37,300 nt of DNA from Desulfuromonas sp. (GTDB taxonomy: Bacteria; Desulfobacterota; Desulfuromonadia; Desulfuromonadales; BM515): assembly GCA_002869635.1 (NCBI GenBank), contig PKUF01000101.1:1-37300 (forward strand), given 5' to 3'. Each line of letters opens with the position of its first letter. Positions within the stretch are counted from its first letter, which is position 1. The notes beneath the pieces are model-generated. The model saw only the letters and a list, made by a program, of their open reading frames with translations. It had not been told where the DNA came from and did no database searches. The translations under genes and the position numbers were made by a program. Shown here piece after piece: positions 25,397 through 32,706 of the stretch.

Positions 25397-26413
25397 ATGA
25401 AACGTGTAACTGCAGGTTTTGCCCTGCTGCTGATCCTTTTTTTGCTCGGCGCCTGTTCTGCACCGAAACGTCCAGACTGGCTCCGTGGCCAGAGCAGCCT
25501 CTATCCGCCGCAGAGCTATCTAATCGGGATCGGAACGGACACTCAAAGGAGTCGGGCTGAGGATCGGGCTCGGAGTGAGATTGCCAAAACCTTTGAGGTC
25601 GAGATCGCGGCGACCTTCAGCAGTGAAGAGTCGCATTGGTTAGCCCAAGGGACGGGTACTGATGGCGAAACTTATGAGCAGCAGGTACGTGAAGAACTCG
25701 CCGCTTCCACTCATCGGATGATTTCCGGAGTACGTATCGCCGAGGTCTGGTTTGATGATAAGAACGAAAGTTATTCCGCCTTGGCGGTTCTCGATCGGGT
25801 TCGGGCGGCGCGTCCTTTGCGGAGTGAGATTGAAGAGATTGACCAACGGCTTTTGGCACGGGTCAAGGCGGCAGGTCATGAGGGTTCCCCCTTTTTACGG
25901 CTCGGGATCTACCTTCAGGCTTTGGCGGATCTGGAAAGACGTAAAGGGCTTGCTGTTGATCTGCAGATCGTCGATGTTGCCGGTTGGGTTTCACCTCCTT
26001 CGGTGACGGTGGCTGAAGTTGAGTCCCAAGCCAATCGTGTCGCCCGCGAGCTGACCATCGGTCTGAAACTGGGAAATGACAGCAGTGGAATCGTCAAAGG
26101 GGCCTTGTTGCGTTCCTTGGCAGAGCTTGGACTTAAAGTTACATCTCAGGAGAAAACCGATCTTCTTCTGCGTGGTGCGGTGACCGTCGAGAGCTATGAC
26201 GTGCCGCCGCCCTGGAAATGGCGTGTCGCATCGGCTCAGGTTGAGTTTGTCGACGGCTCAGGGGCGATGCTTGACGCGGTGCGCGCCTCGGTGCGCGAAG
26301 GTTCGCAGATCGCGACACGTGCCGAGACCATGGCAAGAGAGAAGTTGGGAGAGAAGCTGGCGACTTTGTTGTTACGGCGGATCTTTGAGGAGGGACGTCG
26401 TTACGGGCGTTGA
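25397..26413 (+). CDS. LPP20-like lipoprotein, long form
   Basis: 338 aa. Lipobox LLGAC with C20, then PDWLRGQ and SYLIGIGTDTQRSRAEDRARSEI, the LPP20-type pattern shared with the first gene of the operon. A second domain (about 185-338) contains IGLKLGNDSSGIVKGALLRSL and a strand-rich part ending in AREKLGEKLATLLLRRIFEEG. The function is not known. The ATG at 25397 is 5 bases from GGAGG; a GTG three bases earlier is too close to it. Last of the four lipoprotein genes. Confidence 0.82.
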   Translation: MKRVTAGFALLLILFLLGACSAPKRPDWLRGQSSLYPPQSYLIGIGTDTQRSRAEDRARSEIAKTFEVEIAATFSSEESHWLAQGTGTDGETYEQQVREELAASTHRMISGVRIAEVWFDDKNESYSALAVLDRVRAARPLRSEIEEIDQRLLARVKAAGHEGSPFLRLGIYLQALADLERRKGLAVDLQIVDVAGWVSPPSVTVAEVESQANRVARELTIGLKLGNDSSGIVKGALLRSLAELGLKVTSQEKTDLLLRGAVTVESYDVPPPWKWRVASAQVEFVDGSGAMLDAVRASVREGSQIATRAETMAREKLGEKLATLLLRRIFEEGRRYGR

Positions 26414-26449
26414 AAAAGAAGACACCCCGATCGTCGGTGACGGTCGGGG
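26411..26449 (-). terminator. Terminator of the zinc-ribbon gene
   Basis: An 11-bp stem with one G-T pair and a 3-base loop (26425-26435 with 26439-26449), followed on the minus strand by a T-rich tail (TCTTCTTTTTC). It begins 12 bases past the stop of the convergent lipoprotein gene, where it may also slow plus-strand transcription. Confidence 0.6.
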
Positions 26450-26490
26450 CGTTACTGTCAATCTTGAGACGTGTTCAGGTAGCTACGAGA

Positions 26491-26655
26491 TCAGGCAGCA
26501 CAAGTCTCTGTTGCACCGTGAATAATGATGTTTTTCTGGCCGTCACGGGTCCAGAGGGTGCCGCAATCGCCGCACTCCTGCAGATTCGGGGCAAAGCCGT
26601 CAGAATGGGTGTCAATCTCAACGTGTGTCTTGCCTTTGCAGATGGGGCATTCCAT
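26491..26655 (-). CDS. Small zinc-ribbon protein
   Basis: 54 aa, starting MECPICKGKTHVEIDTH and carrying a second knuckle ECGDCGTLW; the two CxxC pairs are 26 residues apart, a classical zinc ribbon. No fused domain. The ATG at 26655 has AAGGAG 8 bases upstream; longer in-frame starts have no ribosome site. It has its own promoter and terminator, so it is a monocistronic gene. It may bind nucleic acid or protein; the function is unknown. Confidence 0.8.
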   Translation of the reverse strand: MECPICKGKTHVEIDTHSDGFAPNLQECGDCGTLWTRDGQKNIIIHGATETCAA

Positions 26656-26950
26656 CTCGATTCTCCTTGCTCTTCTGTGGGTACGCATTTAAGCGCCAAA
26701 GTTGTATACAAGCATAAAGGTATAGAGGCGCAAATGCAAGCCGAAAATTAAAAAAAGTCCTTATAAAACAGCATGTTAGCCATATTTTTGTTCTGCTGAA
26801 CATACCGCTTGTTTATGTTTTTTCCTGTGTGAAACAATTGTGGCCTGCTTAATTGGATTCTAAGTTGCTGAAATGATAGGCTGAATGTGTAAATAAACCA
26901 CGATTTTGTATTGGCCCATGTTTTTTTAGCTTTGCGAAAAAATAAACGTA
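26656..26950. other. AT-rich gap without a gene
   Basis: Apart from the zinc-ribbon promoter, this stretch shows no convincing coding frame or RNA gene. It is clearly richer in A and T than its surroundings and contains one small hairpin TGTTC-TGCT-GAACA at 26789-26802 of unknown meaning. Confidence 0.6.
26711..26739 (-). promoter_or_regulatory. Promoter of the zinc-ribbon gene
   Basis: Minus strand TTGCAT (26739-26734), 17 bases, TATGCT (26716-26711), about 55 bases before the ATG. Confidence 0.5.
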
Positions 26951-26951
26951 A

Positions 26952-26990
26952 AAAAAAGCGCGTCCCCCGATCATGGGGACGCGCTTTTTT
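26952..26990. terminator. Bidirectional terminator downstream of typA
   Basis: AAAAAAGCGCGTCCCC (26952-26967) pairs perfectly with its reverse complement at 26975-26990, giving a GC-rich core and a T-tract on either strand. It lies 24 bases past the typA stop. Confidence 0.93.
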
Positions 26991-27014
26991 ATTGTTTCGT
27001 CTGGTTAAGTGCGT

Positions 27015-28826
27015 TTATTTCGCTTTTTTCTCGGCTTTTTTCCGTTCGTTGGCGTCGAGATATTTCTTGCGCAGGCGAATCGATTTAGGGGTGACCTCGA
27101 CAAGTTCGTCGTCGTCAATGTACTCGAGGGCCTGCTCCAAGGTTAGCAGGCGCGGCGGAGTGAGGCGGATGGCATCGTCGCTGCCAGAGGCACGAACGTT
27201 GGTCAGTTTCTTCCCGCGACAGGCATTGACCACCAGGTCGTTGTCCTTGGCGTGCTGACCGATAATCATCCCCTCATAGACTTCGATTCCCGGCGGGACA
27301 AAGAGAACACCACGATCCTGTAGATTGAAAAGGGAGTAGGCGACGGTTTCCCCCGGTTCCATGGCGATCAGGACACCATTTTTACGTCCGGAGATCGGAC
27401 CTTTGTAAGGGCCGTACTCGTGAAAGGTATGAGTCATGATCCCGGTGCCGCGTGTGTCGGTCAGGAACTCGGTCCGAAAACCGATGAGTCCGCGGGCCGG
27501 AATGATGAACTCAAGACGGTTAATCCCTTCCATCGGCTGCATCGAGACCATCTCGGCCTTGCGGGTGCCGAGTTTCTCGATGATGGTCCCCTGAAACTCT
27601 TCAGGGACATCGATCATCAGGTATTCCATCGGTTCGCTGAGCGTCCCATCGATCTCACGGAAGATAACCTCGGGTTTTGAGACCGAGAGCTCAAAGCCTT
27701 CACGGCGCATGTTCTCGATGAGGATCGAGAGGTGGAGTTCTCCGCGGCCCGAGACCTTGAATGTGTCGGTATTCTCAGTGTCTTCGACCCGCAGCGAGAC
27801 GTTGGTGCGCAGTTCGCGCATCAGGCGTTCACGGATGTTGCGTGAGGTGACGAACTTTCCTTCACGGCCGGCAAAGGGGGAGTTGCTGACGATGAAGTTC
27901 ATCGACAGTGTCGGTTCGTCAATGGCGACGTAGGGGAGAGGCGTCGGATCGCTGGCGGCGGCGAAGGATTCGCCTATGCCGACATCCTCGAAACCGGCGA
28001 TGGTGACGATGTCTCCGGCGCTCGCTTCGCTCAACTCGATCTGCTTGAGACCCTCGTAGCCGAGAAGTTTGCTGACGCGTCCGCGGCTGATCTCACCGTC
28101 GCGGCGGATCAGAGCAATAGTTTCGCCGGCGCTGATCTTGCCGTTGAAGATTTTACCGGTGGCGATACGGCCAATGTATTCGTTGTAGTCGATGGAGGTG
28201 ACCAGCATCTGCATCGGCTTTTCCGGGTTGGCTTCAGGCGGCGCGACCCGTTCGACGATCATGGCGAAGAGCGGGTCGAGATTGTCCGAATCGTCAGCGA
28301 GCTCGTTTTTGGCGTAGCCTGATTTGGCGCTGGCATAGACGATGGGGAAATCGAGTTGGTCTTCGTTGGCGTTGAGTTCGCAGAAAAGGTCGAAGACCAT
28401 ATCGACCACCTGCTCGGGACGGGCACCGGGACGGTCGATCTTGTTGATGACGACGATCGGGCGAATGCCGAGGTCGAGAGATTTTTTCAGCACGAAGCGG
28501 GTCTGCGGCATCGGGCCGTCAAAAGCATCGACTAACAGCAGGACCGAGTCGACCATCTTCAGGACGCGTTCCACCTCGCCGCCAAAGTCGGCGTGGCCGG
28601 GGGTGTCGACGATATTGATCTTGAGGCCGTTGTGGTGAATGGAGAGGTTTTTGGAGAGGATGGTGATCCCTCTCTCTTTTTCCAGGTCGTTGCTTTCCAT
28701 CACGCGTTCGGTGATGGCTTGATTCTCGCGAAACACCCCCGATTGCTTGAGCATGGCATCGACAAGAGTGGTCTTGCCGTGGTCGACGTGGGCGATAATG
28801 GCGATGTTGCGGATGTTCTCGGGCAT
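27015..28826 (-). CDS. typA: Translational GTPase TypA/BipA
   Basis: 603 aa, the usual length. Ribosome-associated GTPase related to EF-G, needed in stress or low-temperature growth and 50S assembly in other bacteria. P-loop AHVDHGKTT (12-20), switch [18 protein letters not shown], and [10 protein letters not shown] are all present, with the C-terminal region [17 protein letters not shown] and [19 protein letters not shown] diagnostic of TypA. The start at 28826 is standard for the family ([13 protein letters not shown]). A frame from 28883 would begin at or upstream of the predicted RNA start and is rejected. GGGAG lies 13 bases upstream, rather far. Monocistronic, with terminator at 26952-26990. 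Confidence 0.97.
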   Translation of the reverse strand: MPENIRNIAIIAHVDHGKTTLVDAMLKQSGVFRENQAITERVMESNDLEKERGITILSKNLSIHHNGLKINIVDTPGHADFGGEVERVLKMVDSVLLLVDAFDGPMPQTRFVLKKSLDLGIRPIVVINKIDRPGARPEQVVDMVFDLFCELNANEDQLDFPIVYASAKSGYAKNELADDSDNLDPLFAMIVERVAPPEANPEKPMQMLVTSIDYNEYIGRIATGKIFNGKISAGETIALIRRDGEISRGRVSKLLGYEGLKQIELSEASAGDIVTIAGFEDVGIGESFAAASDPTPLPYVAIDEPTLSMNFIVSNSPFAGREGKFVTSRNIRERLMRELRTNVSLRVEDTENTDTFKVSGRGELHLSILIENMRREGFELSVSKPEVIFREIDGTLSEPMEYLMIDVPEEFQGTIIEKLGTRKAEMVSMQPMEGINRLEFIIPARGLIGFRTEFLTDTRGTGIMTHTFHEYGPYKGPISGRKNGVLIAMEPGETVAYSLFNLQDRGVLFVPPGIEVYEGMIIGQHAKDNDLVVNACRGKKLTNVRASGSDDAIRLTPPRLLTLEQALEYIDDDELVEVTPKSIRLRKKYLDANERKKAEKKAK

Positions 28827-28885
28827 GTTGAACGCGCTGCTCCCTGCTGATGTTTGATTTTCTCTTCCAGATGCAAAACCCATCC

Positions 28886-28914
28886 ACTATACGCATTTTT
28901 TTGTAAAATGCCAG
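28886..28914 (-). promoter_or_regulatory. Promoter of typA
   Basis: Minus strand CTGGCA (28914-28909), 17 bases, TATAGT (28891-28886). The predicted RNA start near 28879 leaves a leader of about 53 bases and supports the 28826 start codon. Confidence 0.55.
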
Positions 28915-29021
28915 CTAAAAGATTGACGTTGCGTTGATTTTGTCGAGGGCAAAACGGTTGCTGACGTCTGTTTCACTGTGCTACGTTACGGAATCTGATT
29001 TTCTGTCATGAATGGTTCTGA

Positions 29022-29768
29022 ATGAGCAAAAAAGAGAGACTGGATAAGCTGTTGGTGGAGCGGGGGCTAGCCGCCTCGCGAGAGCGGGCGCGAGCGCTGA
29101 TTCTTGCCGGTTTGGTGGTGGTGGGGGAGCATGCCGTCGATAAGGCCGGAGCCCAGTTTCCCCATGATATCCCCCTGCGTCTTAAGGGGAAGGATATTCC
29201 CTATGTGTCGCGTGGAGGGCTTAAGCTCGAAAAGGCCCTCGATCTCTTCCCGGTTGATGTGTCGGGACGGATCGCCATGGATGTCGGTGCCTCCACCGGC
29301 GGATTCACCGACTGCTTACTGCAGCGCGGCGCGGCGAAGGTTTTTGCCGTTGATGTCGGCTACGGCCAGCTCGCCTGGAAGCTGCGTGATGATGCACGGG
29401 TCGTTAATCTTGAGCGGACCAACATCCGTCACCTTAAAGCGACACAACTTGAGACCCTGCCGTCGCTGGCGGTGGTTGATGCCTCCTTTATCTCCCTCTC
29501 CCATGTTCTCCCGGCGACTCTGTCACTTCTTAATTCGACGGCTGAGGTGATCGCTCTGATCAAGCCTCAATTTGAGGTGGGAAAGGGGGAGGTCGGCAAG
29601 GGGGGGGTGGTGCGCGACCCTGAAAAACATGCCCGGGTGGTCGAAGAGATCCAAGCCCTGGCGCTCTCGCTTGGTTGTACTGTCCTCGGAGTGACTGAGA
29701 GCCCGATCCTCGGTCCCAAGGGGAATCGTGAATTTCTGATCTGGTTGAAGAAAGGGGAGAGCGCGTGA
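29022..29768 (+). CDS. tlyA: TlyA family rRNA 2'-O-methyltransferase / S4-domain protein
   Basis: 248 aa. An N-terminal S4 RNA-binding domain (about 1-62: ERLDKLLVERGLAASRERAR, ILAGLVVVGEH) precedes an FtsJ-like Rossmann methyltransferase with SAM motif AMDVGASTGGFTDCLLQRGA and AVDVGYGQLAWKLR, then IKPQFEVG. TlyA methylates ribosomal RNA ribose in actinobacteria; the wider family also includes proteins described as haemolysins, so the exact target here is open. ATG at 29022 without a clear ribosome site. Its stop overlaps the next GTG (GTGA). Confidence 0.92.
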   Translation: MSKKERLDKLLVERGLAASRERARALILAGLVVVGEHAVDKAGAQFPHDIPLRLKGKDIPYVSRGGLKLEKALDLFPVDVSGRIAMDVGASTGGFTDCLLQRGAAKVFAVDVGYGQLAWKLRDDARVVNLERTNIRHLKATQLETLPSLAVVDASFISLSHVLPATLSLLNSTAEVIALIKPQFEVGKGEVGKGGVVRDPEKHARVVEEIQALALSLGCTVLGVTESPILGPKGNREFLIWLKKGESA

Positions 29769-30532
29769 ACAAGGTCTACTTTATCGGCGCCGGTCCCGGC
29801 GATGCCGATTTTTTGACCCTCAAAGGGGCGCGACTGCTTGAGCGCTGCGCGACGGTTTTTGTTCCGACCCCTTTTGAGCAGACCTTTGTCGAGCACCTCG
29901 GCGGCAAGGAGCTCCTCATTCCCTTTAACTATTATTTCGATGAGCTGATTACTCTGATACGACAGCGGCTCGAGGCAGGGGAGGTTGCTTTTCTCGTCCC
30001 CGGCGATCTCACCTTTTATTCCCCGTTCCAGGCATTGATCGATGCCCTTGGTGAGGTCGCTGAGGTTATCGCCGGCGTCGGTACCGCCAACGTCGCCTCG
30101 GCCTGGCTGAAAAAAACCCTCGATCTCCCCGGTGTCTGCAATCGAGCGATTATTGCCTCGCCTCGAACCCTCGGTGATGGTGAGTCGTCGCCGACGATAG
30201 GGGATCTGGCGTCACCCGGTGTCACCTTGCTCATCTATATGAACAATATCCCGCTGGCGGAGCTTGTGGCGCAGCTACGGAGCGGCTACGGCTGCAGTGT
30301 TCCGATCGTCATCGCTCACAGACTCGGTCTTCCCGGTGAGGAGGTGGTGAGAGGCAGCCTCGATGATATTGTTGAGAAGGTGGGGGGACGTGACTTCTTC
30401 AATCTCGCAGTCCCCAAAAGCCGTCCTGCCCTGACACTGGTGTTGGTCGGTGAGACCCTTGATGCGACGGTCGATGGAGGCTGGTGGGATTATCGTCGCG
30501 AGCACATCTGGAAATACCGGGAGGAGGCGTGA
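29765..30532 (+). CDS. Tetrapyrrole methylase-fold protein, precorrin-4 methyltransferase-like
   Basis: 255 aa. VYFIGAGPGDADFLTLKGARLL and LVPGDLTFYSPFQALID are the two SAM-binding hallmarks of the CbiF/CobM-type methylases, and the second lobe has LLIYMNNIPLAELVAQL and VIAHRLGLPGEEVVRGSLDD. It is a stand-alone gene: no other cobalamin genes are near, and it overlaps at both ends (GTGA) with tlyA and a U32 gene. That argues it may not be a routine cobalamin enzyme, although precorrin-4 C11-methyltransferase remains possible. Confidence 0.8.
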   Translation: MNKVYFIGAGPGDADFLTLKGARLLERCATVFVPTPFEQTFVEHLGGKELLIPFNYYFDELITLIRQRLEAGEVAFLVPGDLTFYSPFQALIDALGEVAEVIAGVGTANVASAWLKKTLDLPGVCNRAIIASPRTLGDGESSPTIGDLASPGVTLLIYMNNIPLAELVAQLRSGYGCSVPIVIAHRLGLPGEEVVRGSLDDIVEKVGGRDFFNLAVPKSRPALTLVLVGETLDATVDGGWWDYRREHIWKYREEA

Positions 30533-31494
30533 AAATCATCTCTCCCGTCGATCGTCTCGACGAGACCGATGCGCTCCTTGCGGCGGGGGCGAACGAACTT
30601 TATGGCGGTTTTGTGCCGAATGACTGGCAGGAGAAGTTCAGCCTGCTCGTTTCGATTAATCAGCGTACCTTCGCCACCGCTCAACTTGCCAGCTGGGAGG
30701 ATCTCGCCGGTGTGGTCACCCGCTGCCACGATCAGGGCGCGACCTTCTCGCTGGTTCTTAATGCTCCTTTCTACAGCGACCTGCAGAGCGGGCTGCTCAT
30801 TGACTATGTGGGCGAAGCAGTACGGCAAGGGGTTGATGAGATCATTCTGGCCGACCTTGGGCTTTTGCGTTGTCTTAAACCTATCTTTCCTGAACTTGGC
30901 TATCACGCCAGCACCCTGGCTCATCTCGGTAACGCTGCAGCGGTGGCCTTCTACGCCTCACAGGGGATTACCCGGGCGATCTTGCCGCGTCACCTCTCCA
31001 CCGCCGAGATGGCGGCGATCGTCGCCAAGGTGCCGTACATGCGGTTCGACGCCTTTTTGTTGGTCGGTAAGTGTCCCAATACCGAGGGGCTTTGCACCTT
31101 TCATCATTCCAATTCGAGTAAGCGCTGGCCCTGCGAGATTCCCTACCGACTCACGCCGCAGCAGTCTGTCCCTGATGTTTTGCAACGGGCAATGCAGCGG
31201 CAGGGGAGTTGGTCTCAGACGGATCGTCGCCACGGCTGTGGCCTCTGTGCTCTGCCGGCCTTGAAGCGGGCGGGCATCGATGGGCTCAAATTGGTGGGGC
31301 GGGGGGCACCGACCTCGCAAAAAGTTTGTAATATCATATTGGTGCGTCATTTTGTGAGCCGTGCTCTCAAGATGTCGGATGAGACTCTTTTTCGCGCTGA
31401 AGCTCGCGCCGCGCACCGCCAGCGTTTTGCCTCTCTCTGTAGTACCAACGTCTGTTACTATCCTGAATTTTTTCAGGAGGATGAGTCGCTGTAA
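30529..31494 (+). CDS. U32 (UbiU/TrhP-like) family protein with candidate iron-sulfur cysteines
   Basis: 321 aa. TIM-barrel U32 family start (IISPVDRLDETDALLAAGANELYGG), ILADLGLLRCL and DAFLLVGKCPNTEGLC. Cysteines C182, C189, C202 and C237 (plus C240) repeat the C-x6-C-xn-C-xn-C spacing of UbiU-type U32 proteins, whose cysteines hold a 4Fe-4S cluster. The old label 'peptidase' is therefore doubtful; oxygen-independent hydroxylation or RNA modification is more likely by family. GTG at 30529 follows GGAGGAGG and overlaps the upstream TGA; an earlier in-frame start lies inside the upstream gene. Confidence 0.85.
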   Translation: MKIISPVDRLDETDALLAAGANELYGGFVPNDWQEKFSLLVSINQRTFATAQLASWEDLAGVVTRCHDQGATFSLVLNAPFYSDLQSGLLIDYVGEAVRQGVDEIILADLGLLRCLKPIFPELGYHASTLAHLGNAAAVAFYASQGITRAILPRHLSTAEMAAIVAKVPYMRFDAFLLVGKCPNTEGLCTFHHSNSSKRWPCEIPYRLTPQQSVPDVLQRAMQRQGSWSQTDRRHGCGLCALPALKRAGIDGLKLVGRGAPTSQKVCNIILVRHFVSRALKMSDETLFRAEARAAHRQRFASLCSTNVCYYPEFFQEDESL

Positions 31495-31575
31495 AACGGC
31501 AATTTCTCCATAGGAAAAAAGCGACTTCGTGTTAAAGTAGCACGCTAAAACCGACCGTTCTGATCAGGACTTGAC

Positions 31576-32706
31576 ATGATACGTCTTTTGCATACCGCCG
31601 ACCTGCATCTTGATGCCCCCTTCCCATCTTTGGGAGAGCGGGAAGAACAGCGGCGAAACGACCTCTTGAACACCTTCGACCGTCTTCTTAACCTTGCGAT
31701 CAAACGCGAGGTTCATCTCTTCCTCATCGCTGGCGATCTCTTCGACTCTCCCAAACCGAGCGACGCTTGTGTGGCCCGAGTCCAGAACGGGCTGCAACGG
31801 CTGGTTGACCGTGGTATCGTCCCGGTCATTCTTCCCGGAACCCATGACAATGTGGTGGCCAGCCAGTCTGTTTATCGCCAGCATAGTTTTCCCGGCACCA
31901 TTCTTCTGGACAAACCGTGGGTTGACGAACCCGTGGAGGTGATGGTCGGAGATGAAAGGGTCTACCTCTACGGTTTCGCTTTTCGCACCTTTGCCTCGAA
32001 GGATGCCATGGAGAGCATGCAGCGCCGTAGCCCCGAAGGGGTTCACATCGGCCTGCTCCACGGCTCCCGTCAAGGGAGCCCCGAGTGGAACTACCGCGCC
32101 AAAGACCTCCCCTTTTCCTTGCCGCAACTACGGGACTGGGGCCTTGACTATGTAGCGCTGGGTCACTACCACAACTACGAGACCTTCGTTGATGGCGACA
32201 CCGCCTTTGCTGGCTATCCCGGCACCCCGGAAGGGAAGCGGTTTGGTGAGGAGGGGCCGCGCCAGGCGATTCTGGCGACTCTTGAAGAGGGACGCTGTGG
32301 TGTCGAACCGCTGGTCTGCAACAGTCGTGTTCTCGATAGTCGCAGCATCGATCTGAGCGGTTGCCTCGATGAGGCCCAGGCGATCGCTGCTGTGCGCCGC
32401 CTCGGCAACCCCGATCTTTTGCTGCGGCTTGAGCTGATTGGTATCGTTGAGGCGCCTCTTGATCTCGACAGATTGCACAGTCGCTGTGATCCCGACTTCT
32501 TTGCTCTTGAGTTGATCGACAAGACCCAGCTTTTTGCCAGTGACTTCGCCAAACGGATCGAAGATGAAGAGACGGTACGCGGACTTTTCGTGCGCCGGGC
32601 ACGGGTACTTCTCCAGGATGTTCCCGATGCTGAAAAATCGACGGTTGAAGCCGCCTTTCGCGAGGTTATGGTCCGTTTTCATGCCTTCAGTGGAGACGAA
32701 TCATGA
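31576..32706 (+). CDS. SbcD/YhaO-like DNA repair exonuclease (calcineurin-like phosphoesterase)
   Basis: 376 aa. Metallophosphoesterase motifs in order: TADLHLD (D9, H11), AGDLFD (D54), PGTHD (88-91), LLHGS and GHYHNYE. The family normally has GNHD; here Asn is replaced by Thr at T89. The C-terminal part (about 235-376) resembles the DNA-capping region. It pairs with the SMC-like ATPase that overlaps its stop by ATGA, as in YhaO-YhaN and SbcD-SbcC. Likely a double-strand end-processing nuclease. AGGA lies 6 bases before the ATG. Confidence 0.9.
   Translation: MIRLLHTADLHLDAPFPSLGEREEQRRNDLLNTFDRLLNLAIKREVHLFLIAGDLFDSPKPSDACVARVQNGLQRLVDRGIVPVILPGTHDNVVASQSVYRQHSFPGTILLDKPWVDEPVEVMVGDERVYLYGFAFRTFASKDAMESMQRRSPEGVHIGLLHGSRQGSPEWNYRAKDLPFSLPQLRDWGLDYVALGHYHNYETFVDGDTAFAGYPGTPEGKRFGEEGPRQAILATLEEGRCGVEPLVCNSRVLDSRSIDLSGCLDEAQAIAAVRRLGNPDLLLRLELIGIVEAPLDLDRLHSRCDPDFFALELIDKTQLFASDFAKRIEDEETVRGLFVRRARVLLQDVPDAEKSTVEAAFREVMVRFHAFSGDES

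Noticed and set aside
28923-28987. Possible promoters for tlyA (TTGACG; TTGCTG with TACGTT)
   Set aside because: The partner -10 boxes are poor or at 18-base spacing; no choice could be defended.
31495-31575. Possible promoter before the nuclease gene (GTTAAAGT, CTAAAAC)
   Set aside because: No -35 hexamer at proper spacing could be matched; not enough to call.
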